This document shows, in pieces, positions 1-11,450 of a DNA stretch of 64,000 bases. The position numbers and the translations under genes are program-made. The stretch is from NCBI GenBank assembly GCA_023213395.1, contig CM041465.1, forward strand, positions 163,191,741-163,255,740. The letters run 5' to 3'. The notes beneath the pieces were generated by a model. That model was not told the DNA's origin and did not search any database. It saw only the letters and a program-made list of their open reading frames with translations. Each line of letters begins with the position of its first letter. Positions within the stretch are counted from its first letter, which is position 1. The DNA is from Cycas panzhihuaensis. Lineage: Eukaryota > Cycadophyta.

Positions 1-444
1 GTAGCACTTACTATTCCTCCAACTATGCCTACTCTCTCTCTAATGCCTGATTTGATTATATGTTGGGTTCCATGATAATTTGATGGTGAAATTTTATATT
101 GTATTATATTGAGAGCATGATATTAATCATATTATTCAGGGTAGGTTATAATATTATTGACAAACTAAAAAATATGACAGGCAGATTTATTCATGTATAT
201 TAAGATCAAAGTATTATATTATTTAAATATGTTCTATTTATGAAGCCCTATGCTCAGATTCTGTGCAGAGGAGATGATGTCCTTCAGCCATGATCATAAC
301 TAACTATGACCAACCACCGTCCGTTGAAGAAATATAAAATATAGAGTCACTGACAAATCTAAGAAACTATAATTGCCCAGATACCCACAGCCAAATAAAG
401 ATATGCATAGCACCTTGTTCATGTCCTCATGTTCTAGGAAACGA
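1..444. other. AT-rich flank without recognisable gene
   Basis: This is plain AT-rich sequence up to the first LTR. I see no coding pattern, RNA gene or repeat with a partner elsewhere in the window. Confidence 0.5.
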
Positions 445-823
445 TGTATTTAGGTTAATGATCATCACCCCACTCCCACCTTTCAACCAAGAGTACACAC
501 CTCACTCTCAATAATTTACACATGTGGGTGCTCACATATGAAGGTAAGTATACGGTAAGATTTGATTTAATTTGAGTTAAGTTATATTTTATTGTTGTTT
601 GAATTTTAAGGGTTGAGGAGTTTCTCTCCTCCCCCAAACTATATATTTAGAGGGGTGTGTAACCCTGGTGTTTTTACACACTGCCTACATTTGGGCATTT
701 GTAATGCTTTCTCTAAAAAATAGAATGAACACAAAAGCTCTTGTGTTTATGCAACAATGATGTATTGATCTATAATTATTTGTTTATGTTCTGCCCTATT
801 CTTTATCACATTATTTTCCTTCA
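445..823 (+). repeat. 5' LTR of E1
   Basis: The repeat pairs with 5174-5551 over its full length, for example GGTTAATGATCATCACCC near the start and GTTTATGTTCTGCCCTATTC near the end. It begins TGTATTTAGG and ends TTCA. A TATA-like stretch, CTATATATTTAGAGG, lies near 640-654 and is repeated in the 3' copy. The two copies differ at many single bases, so the insertion is old. Confidence 0.85.
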
Positions 824-824
824 T

Positions 825-837
825 TTAGTATCAGAGC
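825..837 (+). other. Primer binding site of E1
   Basis: TTAGTATCAGAGC directly follows the LTR. It matches the plant initiator tRNA-Met type site (TGGTATCAGAGC) with one G-to-A change. It fixes the inner edge of the 5' LTR and the plus orientation. Confidence 0.75.
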
Positions 838-1059
838 TTGGTTAAGTTCCATCATCTGATATTAGAGCCAAAGTTTGTTAGCCTATTGAAGTTTTTATGA
901 AGAGCAAGAAGATTTATTGATATCTGCAGCAGATTTATTCACAACAAACAAAGATTGGTTATATTCATTTTCTGAAAAGTTTATTAGCAATTTCTTGTAT
1001 TTTTTTATTAGAGATTTGATTATTCTTGAGTTATACTTGTGAAATAACAAATATATTTC

Positions 1060-1440
1060 AGATATTTTTTTAGATCTGTGTAGGAGCATAGCTACAAACA
1101 ATAAATATCAAGTTTTTATCAAATATTTGATCATTTTCTGGCATATTTTTGTTTATTTATCTAATATTTTTTTCAGATCTGTGTAGAAGCACAACTGCAA
1201 GCAATATTTATTCAAGTTTTCTTTAGATCTGCTATATATTCTTTAGATCTACTTATTTTATCAAATATTTGATAAATTTCTAGTCTATTTTATTTATATC
1301 TATAATATTTGCTTCAGATCTGTAATATTAGCTTTAGATCTGCAATATCTTCTTCAGATCTACAATATTTTCTTTAGACCTATAATATTTTTTGTAATAT
1401 TTTCTTCAGATCTGTAATATTTGCTTCAGATATGTATATT
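1060..1440 (+). repeat. Imperfect AGATCT-containing short repeats in the E1 leader
   Basis: Units of about 20-25 bp built on TTCAGATCTGTAATATTTGC recur irregularly, most densely at 1305-1440. They are interspersed with the palindrome-like TCAAATATTTGAT. No coding frame crosses them. They look like local slippage expansion in the untranslated leader. Confidence 0.6.
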
Positions 1441-2585
1441 TTATTAAATATTTGATAATTTCTTAAATATTTAGTCCACTTACTCAATATATTTTTTAAG
1501 ATCTAGGCAAGTTTTGGTGTATATTCAGCCTAACAAGCTCTCTAGAGAAGTTATATTATAGCAAATCCGTCTACTAGAAGAATTTAAAGTCTATTTTCTG
1601 CAAATCAACCACATATGCATTACCAAGTTCTTCGTATATTTTTAAATTTAAATATTTATATATTTCTGGGTTCTGTAACATATCTTCTCCAGTATATTTA
1701 AAAGATTACAGATACAAATATATGTATGTTTTCATATTCAACTCTATGTGAGCTTTGTCTAACAAGGGGTCACTATTCTTAGTCAGAGATTTGATCTAAC
1801 TTCTATTACTGGTTTGATAAGCACTCTTCCATTTGCATGAACATTTGTATTTAAGATAATACTATGTCTTCCTGTGATTGCATATAAACATTACTGTTAG
1901 TATATTGCTCCATACATTACATTCAAACATTAGTTTACTCTATTCCTACATCCTCACTAGATCTCATATTATGCTTGGTTCTTATATACGTTTTAAAGAA
2001 AAATCCCATAGCACAACCTACATGTTAGTGATTATATTCTCCATTTGATATCTGGCTTATTTATTTGCATTTGTTATGATCTTGGTTTGTACTGTATTCA
2101 GAGCGCAACAAAGTTCTATTCAGAAACTGCAACAAGTCAACAAAAAAATAAATACATATATCCATATGCATTAGTGTCCATTACACAAATATAATACAAT
2201 TTCCTGAGAATTGAATAGCAAACACTCTTTCTTAGCAGAAGAATACCATCAACAATACCTTGTAAAGAGGGAGAATTTTTGTAATGATTTTTTTTGTTCA
2301 AAGTCTTCCAGAGTCTTTCCATTGATTCCCTTGTAGCTCTCTCCTATTCTGGAGAATAGTACCATATTCCATATCTATATTATGTATCCACATCATTGCC
2401 CTGGCAATTCAATTCAAAGTGGTTAGATCACCTAAAATACATCCAACAAGTTATCATAACTATATTCATTTGGGTCATATTAAACCCTAATGACCTCTTA
2501 ATGCTTAGAAACCCCAATATTTACGATAATGAATGGTTTTGAAGAACACCATTGATTTACAAAAAGAAGTCAACTGCACAATAGC
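1441..2585. other. E1 leader, AT-rich, no gene recognised
   Basis: This is non-coding leader. The 14-mer ATTCAGCCTAACAA at 1523-1536 recurs at 30785-30798 in the leader of E7, which hints that the two leaders are related. Nothing else here could be assigned. Confidence 0.5.
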
Positions 2586-2980
2586 TTAGCTTTCTTCGCT
2601 AGCTTCACCCTTAGAGGCAGAGCTCGTCTTCTTCAGAAGAAGAACATTATGAATATTTGGCAAAACCCTGCCATTTACAATTGTAATAGAACCCAACAGT
2701 CTACTGAGCTCCTCATCATTTTTCATAGCCAACTATACATGTCAAGGCACGATCCTCATTTTCTTGTTATCTTTGGTTGCATTGCTCACCAACTCAAGCA
2801 CCTCGGTAGCAAGGTACTCGAGAACGGCTACAAGATAGATGGGAACACCTCCTCCCACACAGTGAACATACTTTTTAGACTTAAAAAAATGGGCAATACA
2901 ACCCACCAGGAATTGAAGTCCTACCTTGCTACTATGTGAAATAACCTTCTTACCATCTACTGGTTTCCCATGCTTACCAT
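2586..2980 (-). pseudogene. Histone H2A pseudogene
   Basis: Read on the minus strand, this segment covers almost the whole H2A histone, the nucleosome core subunit that pairs with H2B. In order it shows a basic N-tail, a stretch aligning with the [20 protein letters not shown] region (seen as [14 protein letters not shown]), the histone-fold core (seen as [19 protein letters not shown]), [37 protein letters not shown], a Ser/Lys-rich tail and a TAA at 2586-2588. About 130 codons match the family's usual length. It is broken: two in-frame stops lie in the region expected to read RHIQL, the start codon is out of frame by one base near 2980, and many core residues are changed. No intron interrupts the homology, which favours a retroposed copy, but no poly-A tail is obvious. 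It lies antisense inside LTR element E1. I am confident of the family but not of the H2A variant. Confidence 0.88.
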
Positions 2981-3922
2981 TTCTTACTATTTATTCTCTG
3001 CCTCTATTGATAGCAGATTGCAGCGTTGATAGGTTGCCTCCATTCCCTGTTCGTCTTCAGCCTAGGTCAAGCCATTTCATTGCATGATAGGTGTGGCAGT
3101 TCAGCGGCAGCGGCGAGGCGACGTGGCTTCATCAATTCAAAATTTTTATTTTTTATATTTTTATAAAGTTAAAAAAATTAAATTTAATGTGAATATAATT
3201 TTAATTCTGTTTAAAAAAAAAACCTAGCGCCACTTCAAGACTTTAGCCCCTGATCACAAGACCTCTCTATGTGACTGCAAGTTACTTTGTTAAAGGGGCT
3301 AGCATAACTTTATAACATTTTTTTCTTTTTTTAATTTTTTTTTCATTAAACATAGGGTACCTGGCAAATTTTTGCTATATCTTTTTACTAGTTCATCGGT
3401 TTCTGACGAAACCTATCCCATTGCATCAAGAATTTTCTGAGGTATGATTTTGATTGGTCATATACCCTATTTAGAGCTGATTTGATCCACTTTCAATCAA
3501 TTTAAAGTCGATCATTCATTTTTAAAGCCATTTTAAACTATTTTCACAAAAATCCTTTTCTGAACAAATTATATCTTATCATTGGGAGATTATTTTCTAC
3601 CTAGATCTATTTTGCAATCATCTATTATCAACAAACTTCATCATCATTTACTCATTCTATTTTTTAGGATTTATTTTAATCATTATTTTAATTAGCCAAT
3701 GTGGCACTTTAGCGTTTTTTAAACATTTTATCATAAAAGTACTTACTACTATTTCTATTATAACTTTTATGTTTTACATCAGAATTCAGTTCCGTTAGTT
3801 TCGTTGGGAAGCTGACTCACTTCTCTTCAAACTGACACTATTTTTTATAAGTTTTAAAGTGTTTTTTCTAGTTTTAAGAGCCATCAAACTTGAGGTACAT
3901 AATAGCCTCCAACTTATCATTA

Positions 3923-3956
<34 letters not shown>

Positions 3957-4465
3957 TATTTCTTAAAAATTTTCAACTGAAAAGCATACAAAGTAGCTCT
4001 CTAAACCATATTTGACCATTTTTACATTGCCCTACAAAATTTTACTAGCATTTTTATAATATTTTGAGCCCTAGGCTCCTATTAAACCTGAAAAAGAGGA
4101 CTATATCTTTGGTTCGTTAAAATATTGATTTGTAGGAACCCGTTTTCAAAACGATTAGTTCTATTGAATAGTTTTTTCGTTGATCTTTAAAATGATATAA
4201 TTTTATTTTATTCTGACATTGTTTAGTATAGCTTTAAAGCTGCTAAACTTGAGTATTCAATATATCCTAATAGGTTTTTACTTACTTCTTGCACTTATAA
4301 CACTTGCGTTTATTTGATATACTTTCTAAAAGTATCTTTCATTTTTTCAAAGGGCATTACATTTCTTTCAAAAAGTATATTTGAAATCATGTAAGTTTAT
4401 CATTTATTAAGTTCTTTGACTTGGTAAAAGTATATTCCTTTTTATATACTGAAGTTTTCTGTGAA
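2981..4465. other. E1 leader, second half, no gene recognised
   Basis: This is AT-rich non-coding sequence between the H2A pseudogene and gag. It holds a short microsatellite (3923-3957) and homopolymer runs. I see no conserved protein in either direction. Confidence 0.5.
3923..3957. repeat. (CA)n(TA)n microsatellite
   Basis: Four CA units are followed by thirteen or so TA units. It is simple sequence, alternating purine-pyrimidine. Confidence 0.95.
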
Positions 4466-4790
4466 ATGGAAATAAATCTTAATAAAGTAGAATTTCCTAT
4501 ATTTGATGGCCATAATTTTTCACAATGGCATCAAACAATATAAAATTATTTTATTACACATGATCTTTAGAAATACTTATAAGATGAATATGATGTTAGT
4601 ATTAAAGAAAATATTAAAAAAGATAATGAAGCCGTAGCTTTACTTTTGCACTATAGATGATAATGTTTTTTCTAAGGTTTGTGAACTAACAACTTCTAAA
4701 TCCATGTGGGACATATTAGTTCTAATTATGGGGGAGATACCCTCAATAAATTTAATATTAATTTTGTTGAGCATGTAAAATAGGTATTAG
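4466..4790 (+). pseudogene. Copia-type gag remnant of E1
   Basis: Starting at ATG 4466, the translation opens with a capsid-like pattern, VEFPIFDGHNFSQWH. It continues with KKDNEAVALLL and, after a one-base frame change, CTIDDNVFSKV and LTTSKSMWDI. This is the order seen in plant copia Gag (UBN2/retrotran_gag_2 type), the structural protein of the particle. Three or more in-frame stops and at least one frameshift kill it, and homology fades after about 4790. No zinc knuckle was found. The start agrees in position and sequence with the better preserved gag starts of E7 (45937) and E10 (57738). Confidence 0.75.
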
Positions 4791-5173
4791 AATAAGTGGA
4801 TTAAAATGACAAGACCAAGGAAGATTCAAGTCAAATGTATGATCATCTTGTTGTACAAGAACCTGATCCTCTATTTGAGGGAGAGATATACGATAATATG
4901 ACAGTTGTTTACAATACAAAATTTTTAGAAGATAAAGTTAAAGTTCTAGAAGTTAAAGTCAAAGTTGTAGCCACACATTGACATTTGAATCAAGTTTTAT
5001 TTACTTATAAATTTTTTGCACCATTCAATGGAAAAGAAACATACATTGCTTTAAGGATGAGGGAAGTTAATAAAGATCAATTTAAGAGACAGATTTTTAA
5101 AGTTTTTTCAAGTACAAATTCTATAAGTTTAAAGAGAAGATAAGTTGTTCGTGATGACCATTAAAGAAGAGAA
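4791..5173 (+). other. Decayed E1 3' internal region and polypurine tract
   Basis: No pol domain can be recognised between gag and the 3' LTR. The purine-rich AAAGAAGAGAA at 5163-5173 ends directly at the LTR and is the plausible plus-strand primer. Confidence 0.55.
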
Positions 5174-5551
5174 TGTTGGGGTTAATGATCATCACCCTAC
5201 TACCACCTTTCAACTAGGAGTGCACATATCACTCTAACCAATTTATACATGTGGGTGCTTACATGTGAAGGTAAGTATAAGGTAAGATTTTATTTTATTT
5301 AAGTTAAGTTATATTTTATTGTTGTTTGAATTTTAGGGGTTGAGGAGTTTCCCTCCTCCCCCAAACTATATATTTGGAGGGGTGTGCAACCTTGGTGTCT
5401 TTAGACACCATGTACTTTTGGACATTTATAATGCTCTCTCTCAAACAATGGATTGAATATAAAAGCTCTTATATTTATGCAACAATAATGTATTGATTTA
5501 TGATTATTTTGTTTATGTTCTGCCCTATTCTCCATCGACTATTTTCTATCA
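5174..5551 (+). repeat. 3' LTR of E1
   Basis: The repeat begins TGTTGGGGTTAATG and ends CTATCA. It is collinear with 445-823 with scattered substitutions and small indels. Confidence 0.85.
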
Positions 5552-6829
5552 TGGTGATGATTGAGCCCTTTTCCTTCATTAAATAAATACTTTCAAGACC
5601 TTCAAGACTAATCTCGAAGATTTATAGTGAATAAGAAAAGAAGACTACACATCACTCTAGCTCCAACTAGCACTCCTTCTTAATAAACTAGCCACCAAGA
5701 TTTCTCCATGCAATTGCCTCTTTAGTAGTCATTGAAGCTTCTAGCACAAAATATAGAAATTCTGGCTATACAATAGTGGCTTATCCTTATTTCCATTATG
5801 TAGATCATGTAGACAAAGATGCCTCATACAAATCGATAGTGCAGAGATGCAATAAACTGTCGTATCCTTTATACATTTTATTTAAACCCTAAAATTTAGG
5901 ATAAAACTTTAATTCTTTTCTGTCCCATATAAATGAATATGAAACTTTTATAAAATCTAATCTATTCTTTTTGTAAACACAAAAAGAATTCAATCCCCCT
6001 ATTCTAATTTTTTATTGTCATATTATTTAATATTTTCCTTTTTTCTAATGTTCTAACTAAATTAAATTAAATTGAATTTATATCTTAAGTCTACTAGCCC
6101 ATTAGTCTACTAACCCCTAGTCTTGTTAGCTCCCCCTCCCCATATGACCATGTATTAATCCTAAAAAGGGCTTAATCCCTAATTTCTAGCCCCCTTCATT
6201 TCAAATAGGGTATTTTTATAATTTTGGCCATAACTTCTTCATCTAGACTCTAAATCTAGTTCTGGAAGTTGCGTCAAATTCTTGATTTAGATGCAGACAT
6301 TCTAACTAGTCATTCGAGTAATTTAGATGCCATCTTGATTAGTAAAATCTCATACAAAGTCAAGCATCCAATCACAACTAGGTAAGTTAAGGTACGTGAC
6401 TTCAACCAATAATTTTTCTTTATATTTTTAAAATTATTACTTTAATTTAATATACATTTAATCATTTGTCAAATTTATTAATTACATCATTTTCTTGCCT
6501 AATTTTTAATAAATATATGTAATTTATTAAATAAATAATTAAATCATTATTTTATTTTTATTTGATATAAATGATGTTATAAATATACAAATGCGTATAT
6601 ATTTGATCTAATTTCTTAAGTGTATGATTAAATTTATACCTTTTAATTACTTGTAATCAACTTTTAATATGTTAAAGGGTCCATTTCTTTATGTTATTTC
6701 TAAAAATTGATAGTATAACTATATTTATTTATGCATACTTACTTTACAATTAATCAATGATATTTTCTCTTAATTAAAATTAAATGTTATGATTATATTT
6801 AATTGTGGCTTAAATTTCCATCAAAGAAG
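5552..6829. other. AT-rich stretch that may hide the E2 5' LTR
   Basis: No open frame or conserved domain is visible. Position suggests that the lost 5' LTR of E2 lies here, but I could not align it with the candidate 3' LTR at 11142. Confidence 0.35.
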
Positions 6830-6902
6830 ATCTCTCATCATAGGTTTATTGCCTAATATGGTACTCATATCAGGGAAAACCTCTTGTACTCTAATTTTAA
6901 AT

Positions 6903-7830
6903 TTAACTGGCCCAAACTATGCTAATTAGAAAACTAGAATATCCCATCACCTTAAGCAACAAAATCTTTGGCAATATATTATAAGAGTATATGTAAAACC
7001 TACAGATACTAAATCAGAAGCATATATGGTATATCTGATAAATTATGATGGAGCCCTAGGCACCATCCTAACCTCTCTCTTGCTAGACACGCAAGTATTT
7101 CTCTGAAATAGATGATCTTGCCTTCGTCTAGAACACACTTAAGGAGAAATATAATAAGGTTGATATACAAAGACTAGTTATTTTCGAATAATAAATGTAT
7201 GATCTAAACTATGAAAATTTCTTCAGAGTTGAGGATTTATTATTGAAAATTTAACTCATCAATAAAGACCTAGGAAATTGTATCAAATCTATAATAAAAG
7301 AAGGTGATAAAGTTATAACTATTACACATGTAAAAGATAACAAAACACTCATTCATCTAGTTATAAATAAACTTCCTAAACACTTTAATCACTTCAAATC
7401 TACTAAGAAGCAGGCTAGATACCCTTTAATAACTTTTAATTAATTAATAAATCAATTGATTAAATACTAGACAATATTAATTCAGACTAAAAAATTACAA
7501 GATCCTTCTCAGTTTTTTTTTTCCAAGTCCAATCCACCAAACAAATACAAAAATCAAAATAACCATCAAAATAATCATAATACTTACCCTAAATTCCAAA
7601 AACCTCATAGAGGTTCCCCTTTAAATAACTTTAATCAAAATACTAAGTACTTTAGACCATTAAAAAGCTAGAATACTTCTAAATAATTATTCAAAAAATA
7701 GAATACTTTTAATTCTAACCCTAATTAGAATATTAGTTATGCCTACTGCCACAAAAAGAGGCACATAATAAATGTTTATAGGAATAGAATTACTTCTAAA
7801 GCATGGAAAGCTTTTAAACAGATCTAATCA
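6903..7830 (+). pseudogene. Gag remnant of E2
   Basis: The frame from 6903 reads LTGPNYAN, then a TAG where Trp is expected, then KTRISHHLKQQNLWQYI, a typical opening of plant copia Gag. Later LVINKLPKHFNHFKS (about 7350-7400) matches the central Gag segment. The zinc knuckle near 7740-7780 reads YAYCHKKRHIINVY: Cys-4 and His-9 persist but the first and last Cys have become Tyr. Several stops lie in frame. It would have been the nucleocapsid and capsid protein. Confidence 0.7.
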
Positions 7831-7859
7831 CGATCCTATAACTCTAATCATTCTTTAGC

Positions 7860-9010
7860 TGACACCACTATAATAATTTCTACCCCTACTTCACAACTAC
7901 CTTTATTAATCTTATATTCTAGTGCATCCCATCATATGACAAACCACTAAGAATATCTAACTTCCTATTAGTCTAATCCTAATTCCAAAGAGTAAATCTC
8001 TTTTAATAATGGATATCAATTGAAAGTTAAAGGTACTAGTGATATTACCTTAAAAGACAGTTTAATTAAATATGTATTATATGTTCTAGGTTTGCTTCCT
8101 AATCTCTTATATGTTTATCAAATTTGTTAGAAAGACCTTGTTGTCAAATTCTAAAAAGATAAATTTGTTATCAAACAACTTTTTAATAAATTTAAAACTA
8201 TTGCTTCAGGACCTGCTAATCATAAAATAGGTTCATATAGTTTAATAAATCTAAATTAATCAAAAACTAAATCCTTTAGTGTCTTTATAGCTAAATCTGA
8301 CATAGTCAGTAAATTATGGCATGCATAATTTAGCAATATAAGTTATGGCAAACTATGATATCTAAATCAACATAACATGGTACATGGACTTCCATCCCTA
8401 TCTAATATTTATGGTGTTTATGAAGCCTATGTAATAGGTAAGCAACATATAGATCCCTCCTCGTATCAAATATCATTTTGAGTAAAAGTTCCACTAGAAC
8501 TTGTACACCCAGACATTTGTGACTCTTTCTAAGTACCATCGTACTCTTGATGTAAATATTTTGTTACTTTTATCAGTGACTTCTCTAGGAAATGTTGGCT
8601 CTACATGCTCAATTCTAGAAATTAAATATTTGATATTTTTATTGAATTTAAAATGTTGGTTAAAAACCAATCTAATTCAAAAATTAAAATATTCAGATCT
8701 AATAATGTTAAATAGTACTTGAGTAATAAATTTACTTCATATTGTAAAAAGTATGAAATTAGATTTTAATATTCAGTTGCTTGTACTCCTCAATAGAATG
8801 GTGTTATTGAATGTAAGAACCATACCATTATGGAAATGACCAGATGTATGATACATATAAAAGGTCTTGACCTAAAGTTATGGGCTGAAGTAATAGCTTT
8901 TTCTAACTATCTATTAAATCATTTACCAAGTAAGCCCTTATAGAAAGTTACACAAGAACAAAAGTTGTTTTGTCAAAAAATATCTATAAAACATCTTAGA
9001 CTCTTTGGAA
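7860..9010 (+). pseudogene. Protease and integrase remnant of E2
   Basis: A protease motif, SSASHHMTNH, lies near 7920-7950, where the family has Asp-Ser-Gly-Ala. A GAG-preintegrase stretch containing NQHNMVHGLPSLS is near 8370-8400. Integrase shows TPQ-stop-NGVIECKNHTIMEM near 8790-8840, keeping the catalytic Glu but with a TAG for the second Gln, followed by AFSNYLLNHLPSK. The catalytic core is incomplete and has many stops. Confidence 0.7.
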
Positions 9011-9539
9011 GTATTCCTTAGGTACATATTCCAAAGGAAAAATAAAATAAACTCAACCCCAAAAGTCTAAAATTTATCTTTGTTAGATAAAGTGAAGAAA
9101 GTAAAGCCTATAGACTACTAGATCTAATCATACATAAAGTCTTAATTCTACATGATGTTATTTTTAATGAAGAGGGATTTTCATCAAAAACTAATTATAT
9201 AGAACTCCCTATAGAAAGATTATTAACTAATGCTTATCTAATAGACCCCTAAAAATAATAAGTCGACAGTGAAGTAATTAAGAGTTTATCCATACAAGTC
9301 CAAAACTAGACCTTAATTAAACCTAGTATGTTAGATCCATCCACTTTTAATCAGCTAACTTCTTCCAATTAACCTTCCACTTATGATTCTTCTTCTAGAA
9401 ATAAATAGCTAATTTAGGCTCAGAAAATCCTTTTAGCTACTGGTTATGATGTTGGTGATCCATCGGATACTAGGAGAACCAAGTCACAAAAATTATAAGA
9501 TAACTTTATGTTAATAGCCAAAGTAATGACTAGTAACAA

Positions 9540-11010
9540 TCCTAAAACTTATAAAGAAGCTTATTATAATCTCGTATGGTAATAATTCATGCAAGTTGAA
9601 TTTGATGCTCTTCAAAAGAACTCAACTTGGGATTTAATTCTATTACCTCCCAGTAAAAATTTAGTAGACTATAAATGTATTTACCAAACTAAGTATAATT
9701 TAGATGGAGCAATTGAGAAACATAAGGCTCGTTTGATTGCTAAAGGTTTTTCTTAAGTTGATGGTATTAATTATACTGAAACCTTTACTCCTGTCACTAA
9801 AATGAATATAATCAAAACCAGTGTTGCTCTTGTAGCCAAATTTGGCTAGTAAATACATCAAATGGATGTAAAGAGTGCTTTCTTAACTGGTGATCTTAAA
9901 GAAGAAATATATATAAATCAATCTCCTAGTTTTATATCAGATCCTAATTTTATTTGTAAATTAAAAAAATTATTATATGGTCTTTAACAACTCATAGGGC
10001 TTAGTACATTAAGTTTGATAATTACCTTATTTAGAATGGATACAGTAAATATATTAATGATCCTAATCTTTATTCAAATGATAACATGATAACATTACCA
10101 TTTTAATTCTTTATGCCGATGATATTACAATAACTAGATCTCTACTTTCTCACATTTATCAATTAAAATCCATTCTAATGAGTAAGTTTGAAATGACAAA
10201 CTTCGGTCTCCTACATTATTTTCTTAGCCTACAAACCTATCAATTAGAATAAAAAATAATTATTTCACAACCTAAGTACATTCTTAATTTAATAAAAGGA
10301 TTTAATATGAAAAATGCAAAGCCAGTCCCAACCCCTCTATAATCAGTTTTAAAATTATCAACTGATTATCAATCTCCACCTTGTGATTCTACCTTATATT
10401 TTTAATTAATAGGTAGTCTTATTTACTTAACCCACACTCACCCAGATATCTCCTATGATATTACCTTGTGTTCTAAGTACATGCAAAAACCTCATGATTC
10501 ATATTAAAAAGCAACTAAATAAATTTTATGTTACCTTTAAGGTATAATTTATCATGGTCTCACCTATAACTTCTATAATACTAATCTTAAGTTAACAGGT
10601 TATACAGATTGAAACTAGGTAAGTGACTCTAATGATAAAAAATCCATAGTTAGTTATGTCTTCTTCCTTGACTCTTTATTGACCACTTGGTCTAGCAAGA
10701 AGATGCAATCATTAGTATTATCTATAATGAAAGCTAAATATCGAGCATTAGTAGAAGCCAACAAATATTCACTTTAGATTAAAGCTCTATTAAGTAAGCT
10801 TAGTTTGTTTCCTGACTTTTCTATTCAAATAAATGTTGATAATCAAGGTGAAATATCTATAGCTACTAATCCCATCGAATATTCTAAAATAAAGCACATA
10901 GAATTACATCAATATTTTATTCATAATCTTATTAATGATAATACTATTAATATGTTTTATTGCCTTATAGAGTTGTAGATTGTTGATATTAAAACAAAGC
11001 CATTGATTGA
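9540..11010 (+). pseudogene. Reverse transcriptase and RNase H remnant of E2
   Basis: The RT region gives ETFTPVTKMN (about 9778), the QMDVKSAFL segment (9860-9890), and YADDIT as the catalytic loop near 10110. RNase H gives LTGYTD, KKSIVSYVFFLDS, TTWSSKKMQSLVLSIMKAKY and INVDNQGEISIATNPIEYSK, ending with the C-terminal VFIKGG at about 11055-11075. Stops at expected Gln and Trp codons and one or two frameshifts break it. Confidence 0.75.
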
Positions 11011-11141
11011 AGCAAAGCTCATAAATCTACAAGAATTATTAAAGATTAATGAAGTATTCATTAAAGGGGGATTACCATGCTAAAGTCTTCATCATCTTCT
11101 TCTCTATCTTCTATTGTATAAAAGTTAACATTAAAGGGGAA

Positions 11142-11450
11142 TGTCAGAAGCGTTTATCCTAATGTTATCTTTTATACCTAACGTATGTATTTATTAAAAG
11201 TTAATATGTTATTACAAAAGGTTTGGTGAAATGGACAACTGTCTATTTTAATAAACTTCTCTCCCCTAATTATTCTAAAATCTTTCATACATGTTTTGGC
11301 TTGGAAGATTTGGGAGGAGGTTAGTACGGTTACATAAGAATATAAAGTCAAGGTTGGCTAAAACTATAGAGAGAGGATGAGATCCTCATCATTAATATTT
11401 TATGTATTTATTTTATTATTATTAAATTATCATTTAAGAAGTGGTTTTTT
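11142..11450 (+). repeat. Candidate 3' LTR start of E2
   Basis: TTAAAGGGGAA (11131-11141) is a plausible polypurine tract, and TGTCAGAAGCG starts directly after it, 65-75 bp past the RNase H end. No second copy could be aligned upstream, so the LTR length is unknown and the end given here is nominal. Confidence 0.4.

Larger units (their letters stand above)
445..5551 (+). mobile_element. E1: gag-only (non-autonomous) LTR retrotransposon
   Basis: The element is bounded by two similar direct repeats, 445-823 and 5174-5551. A tRNA-Met-type primer binding site follows the first and a purine-rich tract ends directly before the second, so the element reads on the plus strand. Inside are a leader of about 3.6 kb and a broken copia-type gag at 4466-4790. 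I find no protease, integrase, RT or RNase H before the 3' LTR, so it could only have moved with enzymes from another element. The leader carries an antisense histone H2A pseudogene (2586-2980). No clear target-site duplication is visible: AACGA lies to the left and TGGTG to the right. The gag resembles those of E7 and E10, so a relative of those is the likely helper; that is inference. Confidence 0.75.
6830..11450 (+). mobile_element. E2: decayed Ty1/copia element
   Basis: The plus strand carries, in copia order, gag, protease, integrase, RT and RNase H, ending at a purine tract and a TGTCAGAAGCG LTR-like start at 11142. A degenerate primer binding site, TGGTACTCATATCAGGG (6859-6875), precedes gag. 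Long runs keep one reading frame but are studded with TAG, TAA and TGA, mostly where Gln or Trp is expected. CpG is almost absent. This is an old copy, inactivated mainly by base substitution. Its left LTR could not be delimited. Confidence 0.75.

Noticed and set aside
455-637. Short minus-strand frame at the left edge
   Set aside because: It lies wholly within the E1 5' LTR and is not conserved as a frame in the 3' LTR.
5880-6300. Loose similarity to 32400-32600 (both contain CATATGACCAT and TTAGCCCCCTT-like strings)
   Set aside because: The similarity could not be extended into a convincing alignment by eye, so I did not call a repeat pair.
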